DNA of 42,106 nucleotides from Bacteroides caecigallinarum (GTDB lineage: Bacteria; Bacteroidota; Bacteroidia; Bacteroidales; Bacteroidaceae). Of this stretch, positions 26,856 to 35,583 are shown piece by piece. The DNA lies in NCBI RefSeq assembly GCF_021530995.1, contig NZ_JADYTF010000017.1, positions 1-42,106 on the forward strand. Reading direction: 5' to 3'. Positions within the stretch are counted from its first letter, which is position 1. The number at the start of each line of letters is the position of its first letter. Below the pieces are notes generated by a model that was not told where the DNA came from, did not search any database, and saw only the letters and a program-made list of their open reading frames with translations. Both the position numbers and the translations under genes were made by a program.

Positions 26856-28010
26856 ATGGCTACAGTAAAACTAAATAAATTAATTCCCGTGATGCTTTGT
26901 TTCTTCGCCATGGGTTTTGTCGACCTGGTGGGAATAGCATCCAATTATGTGAAGGCAGATCTTGGCTTGAGTGATTCTCAGGCCAACATCTTCCCTTCCT
27001 TGGTATTCTTCTGGTTTCTTATATTCTCGGTGCCGACCGGAATTCTGATGAACCGTATAGGCCGTAAGAAAACAGTACTGTTAAGCCTTGTTGTAACATT
27101 TGCTTCATTACTTCTGCCAATATTCGGCGACAGTTACATGCTGATGCTCTGTTCATTCTCCTTGTTGGGTATAGGAAATGCCCTTATGCAGACATCATTG
27201 AATCCGCTGTTAAGCAACATTATAAGTGGAGATAAACTTGCCAGTTCCTTGACATTCGGACAGTTCGTAAAAGCCATAGCTTCATTCCTGGCCCCTTACA
27301 TAGCCATGTGGGGAGCCACTCAGGCAATGCCAAGTTTCGGCTTGGGATGGCGTGTGCTTTTCCCCATCTATATGATAATAGCCGTAATAGCTGTTCTCTG
27401 GCTTTCTGCTACACCAATAGAAGAAGAACGTCCTGACAAGGCATCCGGTTTTGCCGATTGTCTTAAACTTCTTGGTTCACCTTTTATTCTGCTTTGTTTT
27501 GTCGGCATAATGTGTCATGTCGGAATCGATGTAGGAACTAATACCACTGCTCCTAAGATATTGATGGAACGCCTGGGTATGAGTCTTGATGAGGCATCTT
27601 TTGCCACCAGCCTTTATTTCATCTTCCGTACCATCGGTTGTTTTTCGGGTTCAATAATCCTTCAGAAGGTTTCTGCACGTTCTTTTTTCCTGATAAGTGT
27701 CCTCTGTATGCTTGCTGCCATGGTTGGACTGCTGACTTCTGATGCCGATTCAGTGATATATACTTCCATAGCATTGATAGGTTTCGGCAATTCAAATGTC
27801 TTCTCAATAATCTTCTCCCAGGCTTTGCTATCAATGCCTGAAAAGAAGAACGAGATATCAGGTCTGATGATAATGGGTCTTTTCGGTGGAACAGTATTCC
27901 CTTTGTTTATGGGATTTGCCTCTGATGCAGCCGGTCAGGACGGAGCGGTAGCTGTAATGGCAGTAGGAGTGATTTATTTATTGATTTATACCATGAAACT
28001 TAAAAAATAA
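26856..28010 (+). CDS. MFS sugar permease, probable fructose transporter (copy 1)
   Basis: This inner-membrane major facilitator of 384 aa has about 12 hydrophobic segments. It contains the loop motif NRIGRKKTVLLSL after TM2 and FVDLVGIASNYVKADLGLSDSQA near the N-terminus, as in FucP/glucose-galactose-type permeases of Bacteroides. It lies between a GH32 gene (1 base) and a fructokinase gene (6 bases), so fructose is the likely substrate, as for BT1758. It differs from the second copy (33354-34517) at about six positions after the first ten residues, although the DNA differs at many third codon positions. ATG 26856 is the only sensible start. Confidence 0.9.
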   Translation: MATVKLNKLIPVMLCFFAMGFVDLVGIASNYVKADLGLSDSQANIFPSLVFFWFLIFSVPTGILMNRIGRKKTVLLSLVVTFASLLLPIFGDSYMLMLCSFSLLGIGNALMQTSLNPLLSNIISGDKLASSLTFGQFVKAIASFLAPYIAMWGATQAMPSFGLGWRVLFPIYMIIAVIAVLWLSATPIEEERPDKASGFADCLKLLGSPFILLCFVGIMCHVGIDVGTNTTAPKILMERLGMSLDEASFATSLYFIFRTIGCFSGSIILQKVSARSFFLISVLCMLAAMVGLLTSDADSVIYTSIALIGFGNSNVFSIIFSQALLSMPEKKNEISGLMIMGLFGGTVFPLFMGFASDAAGQDGAVAVMAVGVIYLLIYTMKLKK

Positions 28011-28016
28011 CACATT

Positions 28017-28895
28017 ATGAATGATTTAGTAGTAGGAATGGGTGAAGCACTATGGGATGTGCTTCCTGAAGGAAAGAAATTGGGTGGTGCCCCTGCAAAC
28101 TTTGCATACCATATATCACAGTTCGGTCTTAACAGCCGTGTAGTAAGTGCCGTAGGCGATGACAAACTTGGCACCGAAATACTTGAAAACTTCCGTGAAA
28201 AGAAACTTTTCGGAATAGTAGAGACAGTACCTTATCCTACAGGAACCGTTCAGGTGGAACTCGATGCCGAAGGTGTTCCCTGTTATGACATAAAGGAAGG
28301 CGTTGCATGGGATAATATACCGTTTACTCCGGGACTTGAAGATCTTGCCCGTCATACGCGTGCGGTATGTTTCGGTTCTTTGGCGCAGCGTAGCGTCGTG
28401 TCTCGTGAGACTATCAACCGTTTCCTTGACGCTATGCCCGAAGGAGATGAAATATTGAAGATATTCGATATCAATCTTCGTCAGGGCTTTTATACCAAGG
28501 AAATCCTTTGCCATTCATTCAGTAAGTGTAATATACTTAAGATAAATGATGAAGAGCTCGTTACAGTGAGCCGTATGTTCGGATATCCCGGTATTGACCT
28601 TCAGGACAAATGCTGGATCCTCCTTGCAAAATATAACTTGAAGATGCTGATACTGACTTGCGGAGTGAACGGCAGTTATGTATTTACTCCGGGCAGTGTT
28701 TCATTTGTAGAGACACCGAAAGTAGTCGTAGCCGACACAGTAGGTGCCGGGGACTCGTTTACCGCTACATTTGTAGCTTCCATTCTTAAAGGAAAGTCAG
28801 TACGTGAGGCTCATGAGCTTGCTGTAAAAGTGTCAGCATACGTATGTACACAGAATGGTGCAATGCCTGTACTGCCAGATGTATATCTGGACTAA
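28017..28895 (+). CDS. PfkB-family fructokinase (copy 1)
   Basis: This cytoplasmic kinase of 292 aa phosphorylates fructose brought in by the permease. It contains the N-terminal GGAPANFAYH sugar-site motif (residues 23-32) and the C-terminal PfkB signature DTVGAGDSFTATF with catalytic Asp246. The start at ATG 28017 gives MNDLVVGMGEALWD. It is the last gene of unit 1, ending 73 bases before the second operator, and no convincing terminator is seen in between. The second copy (34618-35496) differs at about 12 of 292 residues. Whether the product is fructose-6-phosphate or fructose-1-phosphate cannot be told; fructokinase (6-phosphate) is usual for this family and for BT1757. Confidence 0.92.
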   Translation: MNDLVVGMGEALWDVLPEGKKLGGAPANFAYHISQFGLNSRVVSAVGDDKLGTEILENFREKKLFGIVETVPYPTGTVQVELDAEGVPCYDIKEGVAWDNIPFTPGLEDLARHTRAVCFGSLAQRSVVSRETINRFLDAMPEGDEILKIFDINLRQGFYTKEILCHSFSKCNILKINDEELVTVSRMFGYPGIDLQDKCWILLAKYNLKMLILTCGVNGSYVFTPGSVSFVETPKVVVADTVGAGDSFTATFVASILKGKSVREAHELAVKVSAYVCTQNGAMPVLPDVYLD

Positions 28896-28967
28896 GAAGT
28901 TAAGAGCATTTTATTGTTTAATAGGGTTTTATGTCTTAAAATTAGAAAGATTAGTATCTTCCTAAAA

Positions 28968-29025
28968 ATGTTTCATGTACATATACAAATGTTGCATGAA
29001 ACATTTTTTATTTTGTATGAAACAT
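28968..29025 (+). promoter_or_regulatory. Dyad-symmetric operator upstream of the second fructan unit
   Basis: ATGTTTCAT (28968-28976), ATGTTGCATGAAACAT (28989-29004) and ATGAAACAT (29017-29025) are identical in sequence and spacing to the element at 14908-14965. All 34 arm bases are the same, while the left 12-base spacer has largely diverged. This marks the two units as one regulon, probably under the regulator at 36278-39034. Confidence 0.78.
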
Positions 29026-29054
29026 TTGTTATAAATCTTTGTTTTACTTCTTCA

Positions 29055-29062
29055 TACATTTG
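29055..29062 (+). promoter_or_regulatory. -7 promoter element of the second fructan unit
   Basis: TACATTTG followed by C fits TAnnTTTG and begins exactly 30 bases after the operator's right end, as at susC. The canonical -33 box is missing here as well. Confidence 0.6.
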
Positions 29063-29097
29063 CAAAAAACATAAACTACTAGAACAATGTGAATGCT

Positions 29098-31443
29098 ATG
29101 AAGGCAGAACAGAAACAACTATTGATGAGAATGAATTCGGCAGTACTATTACTTGCCATTGCATGTGCAACTTCTTATGCACAGGAGAAAAATGAAAACA
29201 GTGACAGCAAAAAGGAAGAAGCTAACAGAAACGTTATGCTTAATGCCGCAAGTGCTAACGGTCCTCGTGAAATCCAGATTGGTCTTCCTTCGGCTGATGT
29301 GAACGTTCTTGAAAACGGTATTCCCGTTACTTATGCTACAAACCCTCACAGTGTGAACTCTCTTTGGCGTGCTGATGCCAGTCTTAGCCATGTGGGATTG
29401 CTTAAAATCTCAGAAACAGCTGTGACTACAGGTAACATCGGTTATGCCGTAAACTCTTTTACTCAGCTTGGTCAGGATAAATTCAACGGTACTTTAAATT
29501 ATAAGACCAATCACTTCGGAATGCAGGAAGTTTCGCTTAACCTTAACGGCGGACTTGGTAAAGGTTGGTTATACAGCGCCAGCATGTATCAGGACTTCGA
29601 TCCGGGAACATTCGATATTAAGGCAACTCCGTTCCAGGACCGTACACAGATATATAAATTTGCAATCACAAAGAAATATAATAATAACAGAGGTGCTTTC
29701 ACTGCACTTTATAATTTCTCAAAGAGCCATCCGGTATATACATTTGCCACTCAGTCTGCTCCATTCGTATATGTAGGCGACGGTAGTGTACGTGAATTCG
29801 GCGATTTTACTCTCGGTACTACATCATATCTTCCTATGGATAATGAAATGGTGTATCGTGACATGCGTACAGGAGAAGTGAAAAAGACTAACTTATACGA
29901 TGCTACAGAAAATATCGGTCATGTAGTGACATTGATGAACGACTATTCATGGGATAACGGCTTGAACTGGAAGACAGTGATGAAGTATGACCATTCTACC
30001 GGTTCGCTGGTATATCAGTCACCGATGTCACTTGACAAAAACGAAGCAGGTATCAATTATCAGTACGAAGCAGCCGACGGAAGCATGCAGCCTTATACAG
30101 GCGAATATGTACAGAGCCGAATGTCATGTCTGAACCGTGGATTTATCGATTCATTCATGTTTACTACAGAGCTTTCCAAAAAGTTGAACAATGGTACATG
30201 GAGATTAGGTCTTAACGAATGGTATTACGATGTAGATTATAGCTCAAGTACAACAATGTACGATCAGTCTGTCCCTTCAGACGGCAGCTATCCTGTAAGA
30301 CTGTACAATACAGATTATGCTTCATATGCTAGCCGCACATACGCAGGCAATGGTTATTATTACGACCTGAACAAGAATGCTTCGGAGTATTACAACGGAT
30401 ATGAAAACAAACTTGCACTTTACTTTACTCATGACTGGGATATCACAGATTTCCTGAATGTTTACTACGGTGCACGTCTTGAATATCAGGCATTGCGTGG
30501 TGAGAATGCAGCTGTAAAAGATGCAAATGGTAATTATGTAGGACGCTTCGCAAATTATAATCTTGGTGCAACAGCTCCTGACGGTGTTACAAAAATTGCT
30601 GCAACTCCTATGAGCTATGACTGGTTGAACTATGCTCTTACTGCAGCTGCAACATATAAGTTGACAAAACAGTTCGGTTTCACAGGTGACTTCACTTACA
30701 TCACACAGCATCCGAAGATTGAGAATTTCGCTCCGGCTACATTGCCTAACGTTGACAAAATTTCTGTACCTCTGGGACGTGCCGGAATATATTACAACAA
30801 TGAATGGTTGAGTTTGACATCACTCTTCTCATATATTTCAAAGACAAACAATAACTCAACTTTGAATCTTCAGCACAAAACAGATGCAGGACAGACTGAA
30901 ATCATGGCTGCTCCTCTGACATACGATATCAAGACTTTGGGATGGACAACTGACGTTGTAGCACGTCCGTTCAAGGGATTTGATCTTCACTTCCTGTTCA
31001 CATATCAGAAGCCGACTTACAAGAAGTATGAAACTTCAGTTACATTCTCAGATAATTATGTAGGAAGTATCAATGCAACAGGAAATATCGTTGCTGAAAT
31101 TCCACAGGTGATTGTTGAAATTGACCCAAGTTATATGATTACAAAAGACTTGAAAATCTGGACAAGCTTCCGTTATTTCAGCAAGACATATGCAAATATC
31201 AATGATGCATATTATTTCAACGGTCGTTGGGAAACATTCGGTGGTTTGAACTGGCAGGTTAACAAAAAATTGGCTCTTGGATGTACTGTCGTCAACTTCC
31301 TTAACCAGACAGGAGCAAAAGGTAGTATAGCAGGTGCTGAACTTATCGAAAAAGAAGATGCAGGACAGTATGCAGGACATGTAATGGCAGGTAGCTATAT
31401 CCGTCCGTTCACTGTAGAATTTACTGCAAGCTTGAAATTCTGA
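29098..31443 (+). CDS. TonB-receptor-like outer-membrane protein without SusD partner
   Basis: It has 781 aa from ATG 29098; a GTG at 29089 only adds three residues. The signal peptide ends near CATSYAQ. The first 100 mature residues look like a small plug (PREIQIGLPSADVNVLENGIPV, TTGNIGYAVNSFTQLGQDKFNG). The rest has the alternating aromatic strands of an outer-membrane barrel and ends in TVEFTASLKF. Unlike the SusC here it has no carboxypeptidase-like N-terminal domain and no VVVTGY segment, and is about 250 residues shorter. No susD follows; the next gene, 36 bases on, is a GH32. It shares the susC operator, so import of fructan-derived sugars, perhaps short oligosaccharides or sucrose, is the likely role. 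I do not recognise a characterised homologue. Confidence 0.75.
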   Translation: MKAEQKQLLMRMNSAVLLLAIACATSYAQEKNENSDSKKEEANRNVMLNAASANGPREIQIGLPSADVNVLENGIPVTYATNPHSVNSLWRADASLSHVGLLKISETAVTTGNIGYAVNSFTQLGQDKFNGTLNYKTNHFGMQEVSLNLNGGLGKGWLYSASMYQDFDPGTFDIKATPFQDRTQIYKFAITKKYNNNRGAFTALYNFSKSHPVYTFATQSAPFVYVGDGSVREFGDFTLGTTSYLPMDNEMVYRDMRTGEVKKTNLYDATENIGHVVTLMNDYSWDNGLNWKTVMKYDHSTGSLVYQSPMSLDKNEAGINYQYEAADGSMQPYTGEYVQSRMSCLNRGFIDSFMFTTELSKKLNNGTWRLGLNEWYYDVDYSSSTTMYDQSVPSDGSYPVRLYNTDYASYASRTYAGNGYYYDLNKNASEYYNGYENKLALYFTHDWDITDFLNVYYGARLEYQALRGENAAVKDANGNYVGRFANYNLGATAPDGVTKIAATPMSYDWLNYALTAAATYKLTKQFGFTGDFTYITQHPKIENFAPATLPNVDKISVPLGRAGIYYNNEWLSLTSLFSYISKTNNNSTLNLQHKTDAGQTEIMAAPLTYDIKTLGWTTDVVARPFKGFDLHFLFTYQKPTYKKYETSVTFSDNYVGSINATGNIVAEIPQVIVEIDPSYMITKDLKIWTSFRYFSKTYANINDAYYFNGRWETFGGLNWQVNKKLALGCTVVNFLNQTGAKGSIAGAELIEKEDAGQYAGHVMAGSYIRPFTVEFTASLKF

Positions 31444-31479
31444 GAAAAGAAAAAATAAACTAACAAAAAATATTCAACC

Positions 31480-33348
31480 ATGAAAAAGATTATCAATCAT
31501 CTGGCAGTGGCTATGGCAGCTGTTTCCTTTACTGCATGTCAGCCACAGAAGAGTGGTCTTACCTTTGAACATCAGGGTGATACTCTAACAATAGTACATA
31601 TTACAAATCCTTCAAAATATCTTATCCTTCCTATTCAGGAATCTTGTAATGAGGGTAAAGTGAAACTTGATACAGGTAGTCCTGCAGATATGGCAATGGA
31701 CGTTCGTCTGGCTGTTGACAGCGTAGAATATTACGTACCTTTCGCATTACCACAGGGAGTAAAGGAAGCAGTTGTTACTATCGGATGTGTAGCTGCCAAT
31801 GCGGTATGCTGGGATAATATCTCTCTTGCTGATACATTCGATATATCGAATACTGATTATTACCGTCCTGAATATCATCACACTCCGCTTTATGGATGGA
31901 TGAACGATGCTAACGGACTTGTTTACAAGGATGGCGAATATCATCTTTATTTCCAGTACAACCCTTACGGTTCAAAGTGGGGAAATATGCACTGGGGACA
32001 CTCTGTAAGTAAAGATCTCGTACACTGGCAACATCTAGACCCGGCTATCGCACGCGATACATTGGGACATATCTTCTCAGGAAGTACAGTTATAGACAAG
32101 AATAACAGCGCAGGCTACGGCAAAGATGCCATGATAGCATTCTATACATCTGCCAGTGACGAACACGGACAGATACAGTGCATGGCATATAGCAACGACA
32201 ACGGACGTACATATACAAAATACGAGAATAATCCTATCCTTACACCGTTTGACGGACTGAAGGATTTCCGTGATCCTAAAGTGTTCTGGTACGAACCGGC
32301 ACAGAAATGGTATATGATAGTTTCTGCAGACAAGAACATGCGTTTCTATTCTTCTACAGATCTTAAGCAGTGGGAATACCTCAGCCAGTTTGGCGAAGGT
32401 TACGGTGTACAGCCTAACCAGTTTGAATGTCCAGACTTTATCCAGCTTCCTGTTGACGGCAACAAGGACAACATGAAATGGGTTATGATAGTAAACATCA
32501 ATCCGGGATGTCCTTTCGGTGGTAGCGCTACTGAATATTTCATCGGTGATTTCGACGGAAAAGAATTCAAATGCGATACAGACAAGAGCGTAACTAAATG
32601 GCTTGATTTCGGAAAAGACCATTATGCTACAGTTTGTTTCTCAAATACAGGCGACCGTATAATTGCAGTTCCATGGATGAGCAACTGGCAGTACGCCAAC
32701 GTAACTCCTATACGCCAATATCGTGGAGCTAATGCATTGCCAAGAGAACTTTCTCTTTATACCAAGAACGGCGAAATATATATGGCTGCAAATGTAGTGA
32801 AAGAAACTGAAGCTCTTCGCAAGTCAACACGCAATATAGAAAGTCTTTCTGTAGAAGGTGAAACTGTAATAGACAGTATAACTGACGGATTGAACAGCGG
32901 TGTTGAATTGGAAATGGATATCGTTCCGGGTAAGGCTCAGACAGTAGGTTTCGACATAATGAATGCCAAAGGTGAGAAGACAAAAATCTATCTTGATCTG
33001 AAATCCAGTCGTGCTGTGATGGATCGTACTGAAAGCGGTTTGATCGCTTTTGGTGAGAAAGCCGAACCACACTTCAAGGAAAATCATGACCGCCGCAAGA
33101 CAGAATCTATAAACTATATCAATGATTTCGCTTTGGGAACATGGGCACCACTTTCATTGTGTGAAGGTAAGTCATATCATCTTAACGTTTTCGTTGACAA
33201 ATGTTCTGTAGAACTTTTCGTTGACGGAGGACGTATAGCAATGACAAATCTTGTATTCCCGACAGAAGTATATAATTCTCTTCGTTTCTATACAGAGGGT
33301 GGTAAGGCAGAGGTTAAGAACTTGAGTATTCATAAATTAGGATTATAA
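31480..33348 (+). CDS. GH32 lipoprotein with NDANG nucleophile loop
   Basis: It has 622 aa. The signal peptide ends AVSFTAC, so Cys20 is lipidated. The following QPQKSG lacks the acidic surface-export signal, so a periplasm-facing anchor is more likely. A DUF4980-like N-terminal domain (about 28-125, ending NAVCWDNI) precedes the propeller. The loop reads GWMNDANGLVY: Asp143 is kept, but the nearly invariant Pro is Ala144. DFRDPKVFWY (Arg264, Asp265) and QFECPDF (Glu316) complete the catalytic set. The C-terminal sandwich has NVFVDKCSVELFVDGG. It is close in layout to the GH32 at 25058-26854 but clearly diverged. The permease starts five bases after its stop. It probably releases fructose from oligosaccharides; specificity is unknown. 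Confidence 0.88.
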   Translation: MKKIINHLAVAMAAVSFTACQPQKSGLTFEHQGDTLTIVHITNPSKYLILPIQESCNEGKVKLDTGSPADMAMDVRLAVDSVEYYVPFALPQGVKEAVVTIGCVAANAVCWDNISLADTFDISNTDYYRPEYHHTPLYGWMNDANGLVYKDGEYHLYFQYNPYGSKWGNMHWGHSVSKDLVHWQHLDPAIARDTLGHIFSGSTVIDKNNSAGYGKDAMIAFYTSASDEHGQIQCMAYSNDNGRTYTKYENNPILTPFDGLKDFRDPKVFWYEPAQKWYMIVSADKNMRFYSSTDLKQWEYLSQFGEGYGVQPNQFECPDFIQLPVDGNKDNMKWVMIVNINPGCPFGGSATEYFIGDFDGKEFKCDTDKSVTKWLDFGKDHYATVCFSNTGDRIIAVPWMSNWQYANVTPIRQYRGANALPRELSLYTKNGEIYMAANVVKETEALRKSTRNIESLSVEGETVIDSITDGLNSGVELEMDIVPGKAQTVGFDIMNAKGEKTKIYLDLKSSRAVMDRTESGLIAFGEKAEPHFKENHDRRKTESINYINDFALGTWAPLSLCEGKSYHLNVFVDKCSVELFVDGGRIAMTNLVFPTEVYNSLRFYTEGGKAEVKNLSIHKLGL

Positions 33349-33353
33349 TAGTT

Positions 33354-34517
33354 ATGAATACCACTTCACAAAATAACCTTTCCCGACTAATCCCTGTGAT
33401 GCTCTGCTTTTTCGCCATGGGCTTTGTTGACCTGGTGGGAATAGCATCCAATTATGTGAAGGCAGACCTTGGCTTGAGTGATTCTCAAGCCAATATCTTC
33501 CCTTCCTTGGTATTCTTCTGGTTTCTGATATTTTCAGTGCCAACGGGAATTTTGATGAACCGTATAGGCCGCAAGAAAACAGTACTGTTGAGTCTTGTAG
33601 TGACATTCGCTTCATTGCTCCTGCCTATATTCGGTGACAGCTATATGCTAATGCTCTGTTCATTCTCTTTGTTAGGCATAGGAAATGCCCTTATGCAGAC
33701 ATCATTGAATCCGCTGTTAAGTAATATCATAAGCGGTGACAAGTTGGCCAGTTCTTTGACTTTCGGACAGTTTGTCAAGGCAATAGCTTCATTCCTGGCA
33801 CCATACATCGCCATGTGGGGAGCTACTCAGGCCATGCCTACATTTGGTCTTGGCTGGAGAATTCTCTTCCCAATATACATGATAATAGCTGTTATAGCCG
33901 TACTTTGGCTAGGTGCTACTCCTATAGAAGAAGAACGTCCCGACAAGGCATCCGGTTTTGCCGATTGTTTTAAACTTCTAGGTTCTCCTTTCATCCTGCT
34001 TTGTTTTGTCGGTATAATGTGTCATGTAGGTATAGATGTCGGAACCAATACCACAGCTCCAAAGATATTGATGGAACGTCTTGGCATGAGCCTTGATGAG
34101 GCTTCTTTTGCGACCAGCCTTTATTTCATCTTCAGGACCATCGGCTGTTTCTCCGGTTCTATTATTCTTCAGAAAGTTTCAGCCCGTTCGTTTTTCCTTA
34201 TAAGTGTACTCTGTATGCTTGCTGCAATGGTAGGACTGTTGACTTCAGATGCAGATTCAGTGATATACACATCCATCGCATTGATAGGTTTCGGTAATTC
34301 AAATGTATTCTCGATAATATTCTCTCAGGCTCTTCTTTCAATGCCAGAAAAGAAAAACGAGATATCAGGTTTGATGATAATGGGCCTTTTCGGTGGAACA
34401 GTATTCCCATTGCTTATGGGATTTGCTTCCGATGCAGCCGGTCAGGACGGAGCAGTAGCAGTAATGGCAGTAGGAGTTATCTACTTGCTATTCTACACCA
34501 TGAAATTGAAAAAATGA
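33354..34517 (+). CDS. MFS sugar permease, probable fructose transporter (copy 2)
   Basis: This inner-membrane permease of 387 aa is almost identical to the one at 26856-28010. The N-terminus differs (MNTTSQNNLSRLIPV against MATVKLNKLIPV). Otherwise about six residues differ, such as Thr for Ser in TQAMPTFGLGW. The codons differ far more, so the copies are not recent. It is encoded five bases after a GH32 lipoprotein gene and before a fructokinase. The same substrate as copy 1, fructose, is expected. Two copies in one regulon may raise flux or serve slightly different sugars released by each GH32 set. Confidence 0.9.
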   Translation: MNTTSQNNLSRLIPVMLCFFAMGFVDLVGIASNYVKADLGLSDSQANIFPSLVFFWFLIFSVPTGILMNRIGRKKTVLLSLVVTFASLLLPIFGDSYMLMLCSFSLLGIGNALMQTSLNPLLSNIISGDKLASSLTFGQFVKAIASFLAPYIAMWGATQAMPTFGLGWRILFPIYMIIAVIAVLWLGATPIEEERPDKASGFADCFKLLGSPFILLCFVGIMCHVGIDVGTNTTAPKILMERLGMSLDEASFATSLYFIFRTIGCFSGSIILQKVSARSFFLISVLCMLAAMVGLLTSDADSVIYTSIALIGFGNSNVFSIIFSQALLSMPEKKNEISGLMIMGLFGGTVFPLLMGFASDAAGQDGAVAVMAVGVIYLLFYTMKLKK

Positions 34518-34617
34518 GTAGTGCTCATTAATTAGCTTTGTCGCCCGTCGGTTCTTGATTAACTACGTTGACCGTCGGTTCTTAATTTTTAATTCTTAAT
34601 TGACTTAATTGAATATC
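34518..34617 (+). repeat. Intergenic repeat element between permease 2 and fructokinase 2
   Basis: This 100-base gap replaces the 6-base gap seen in copy 1. It contains CCGTCGGTTCTT twice (from 34545 and 34572) and TTAACTACGT at 34559-34568, and ends in TTAAT-rich runs. The middle part matches the asnB-dapF gap at 12481-12515. Confidence 0.5.
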
Positions 34618-35496
34618 ATGAACGATATAGTAGTAGGAATGGGTGAAGCGCTATGGGATGTGCTTCCGGAAGGAAAGAAATTGGGTGGTGCCCCTGCAAA
34701 TTTTGCATACCATATTTCACAATTCGGCCTTAACAGCCGAGTAGTAAGTGCCGTAGGTGATGACAAACTTGGTGCAGAAATACTTGAAAGCTTCCGTGAA
34801 AAGAAGCTTTACGGAATAGTAGGGACAGTTCCTTATCCTACAGGAACCGTACAGGTAGAACTTGATGCCGAAGGTGTTCCTTGTTATGACATAAAGGAAG
34901 GTGTTGCATGGGACAATATCCCGTTTACTCCTGCCCTTGAAGATTTGGCCCGTCATACCCGTGCCGTATGTTTCGGCTCTTTGGCACAGCGCAGTGTCGT
35001 GTCTCGTGAGACAATCAACCGTTTTATAGACGCTATGCCTGATGGTGATGATATATTGAAGATATTTGATATCAATCTTCGTCAGGGTTTTTATACAAAG
35101 GAAATACTTTGCAATTCATTCCGTAAGTGCAATATACTGAAGATAAATGATGAGGAACTGGTGACTGTTAGCCGTATGTTCGGTTATCCTGGTATCGACC
35201 TTCAGGACAAATGCTGGATTCTCCTGGCCAAGTATAACTTGAAGATGCTTATATTGACTTGTGGGGTGAACGGCAGTTATGTATTTACTCCAGGCAGTAT
35301 TTCTTTCGTGGAGACTCCAAAGGTTGTCGTTGCCGATACTGTTGGAGCAGGTGATTCTTTTACCGCTACATTCGTAGCTTCCATTCTTAAAGGAAAGTCA
35401 GTACGTGAGGCTCACGAGCTTGCAGTAAAAGTCTCTGCATACGTATGTACACAGAATGGTGCAATGCCAGTGTTGCCGGATGTGTATCTGGACTAA
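34618..35496 (+). CDS. PfkB-family fructokinase (copy 2)
   Basis: This cytoplasmic kinase of 292 aa phosphorylates fructose. The frame opens at a TTG (34609), but the ATG at 34618 gives MNDIVVGMGEALWD, aligned with copy 1. GGAPANFAYH and DTVGAGDSFTATF with Asp246 are intact. About 12 residues differ from copy 1 (for example FREKKLYGIVGTV against FREKKLFGIVETV). It is the last gene of unit 2 and is followed by a strong terminator. It is separated from its permease by a repeat-bearing spacer, so its expression may differ from copy 1. Identification is secure; the phosphorylated position is inferred from family. Confidence 0.92.
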   Translation: MNDIVVGMGEALWDVLPEGKKLGGAPANFAYHISQFGLNSRVVSAVGDDKLGAEILESFREKKLYGIVGTVPYPTGTVQVELDAEGVPCYDIKEGVAWDNIPFTPALEDLARHTRAVCFGSLAQRSVVSRETINRFIDAMPDGDDILKIFDINLRQGFYTKEILCNSFRKCNILKINDEELVTVSRMFGYPGIDLQDKCWILLAKYNLKMLILTCGVNGSYVFTPGSISFVETPKVVVADTVGAGDSFTATFVASILKGKSVREAHELAVKVSAYVCTQNGAMPVLPDVYLD

Positions 35497-35518
35497 TATG
35501 TAACAAATATATAAGTTG

Positions 35519-35559
35519 GCAAGTTGACGAGGTTCTGGTCTCGTCAACTTGCTTTTTTT
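35519..35559 (+). terminator. Rho-independent terminator closing the fructan locus
   Basis: GCAAGTTGACGAG (35519-35531) pairs perfectly with CTCGTCAACTTGC (35540-35552) around an 8-base loop, followed by seven T. This is the strongest terminator in the window. Confidence 0.92.
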
Positions 35560-35583
35560 ATATATTTAGGATTAAATAATATA

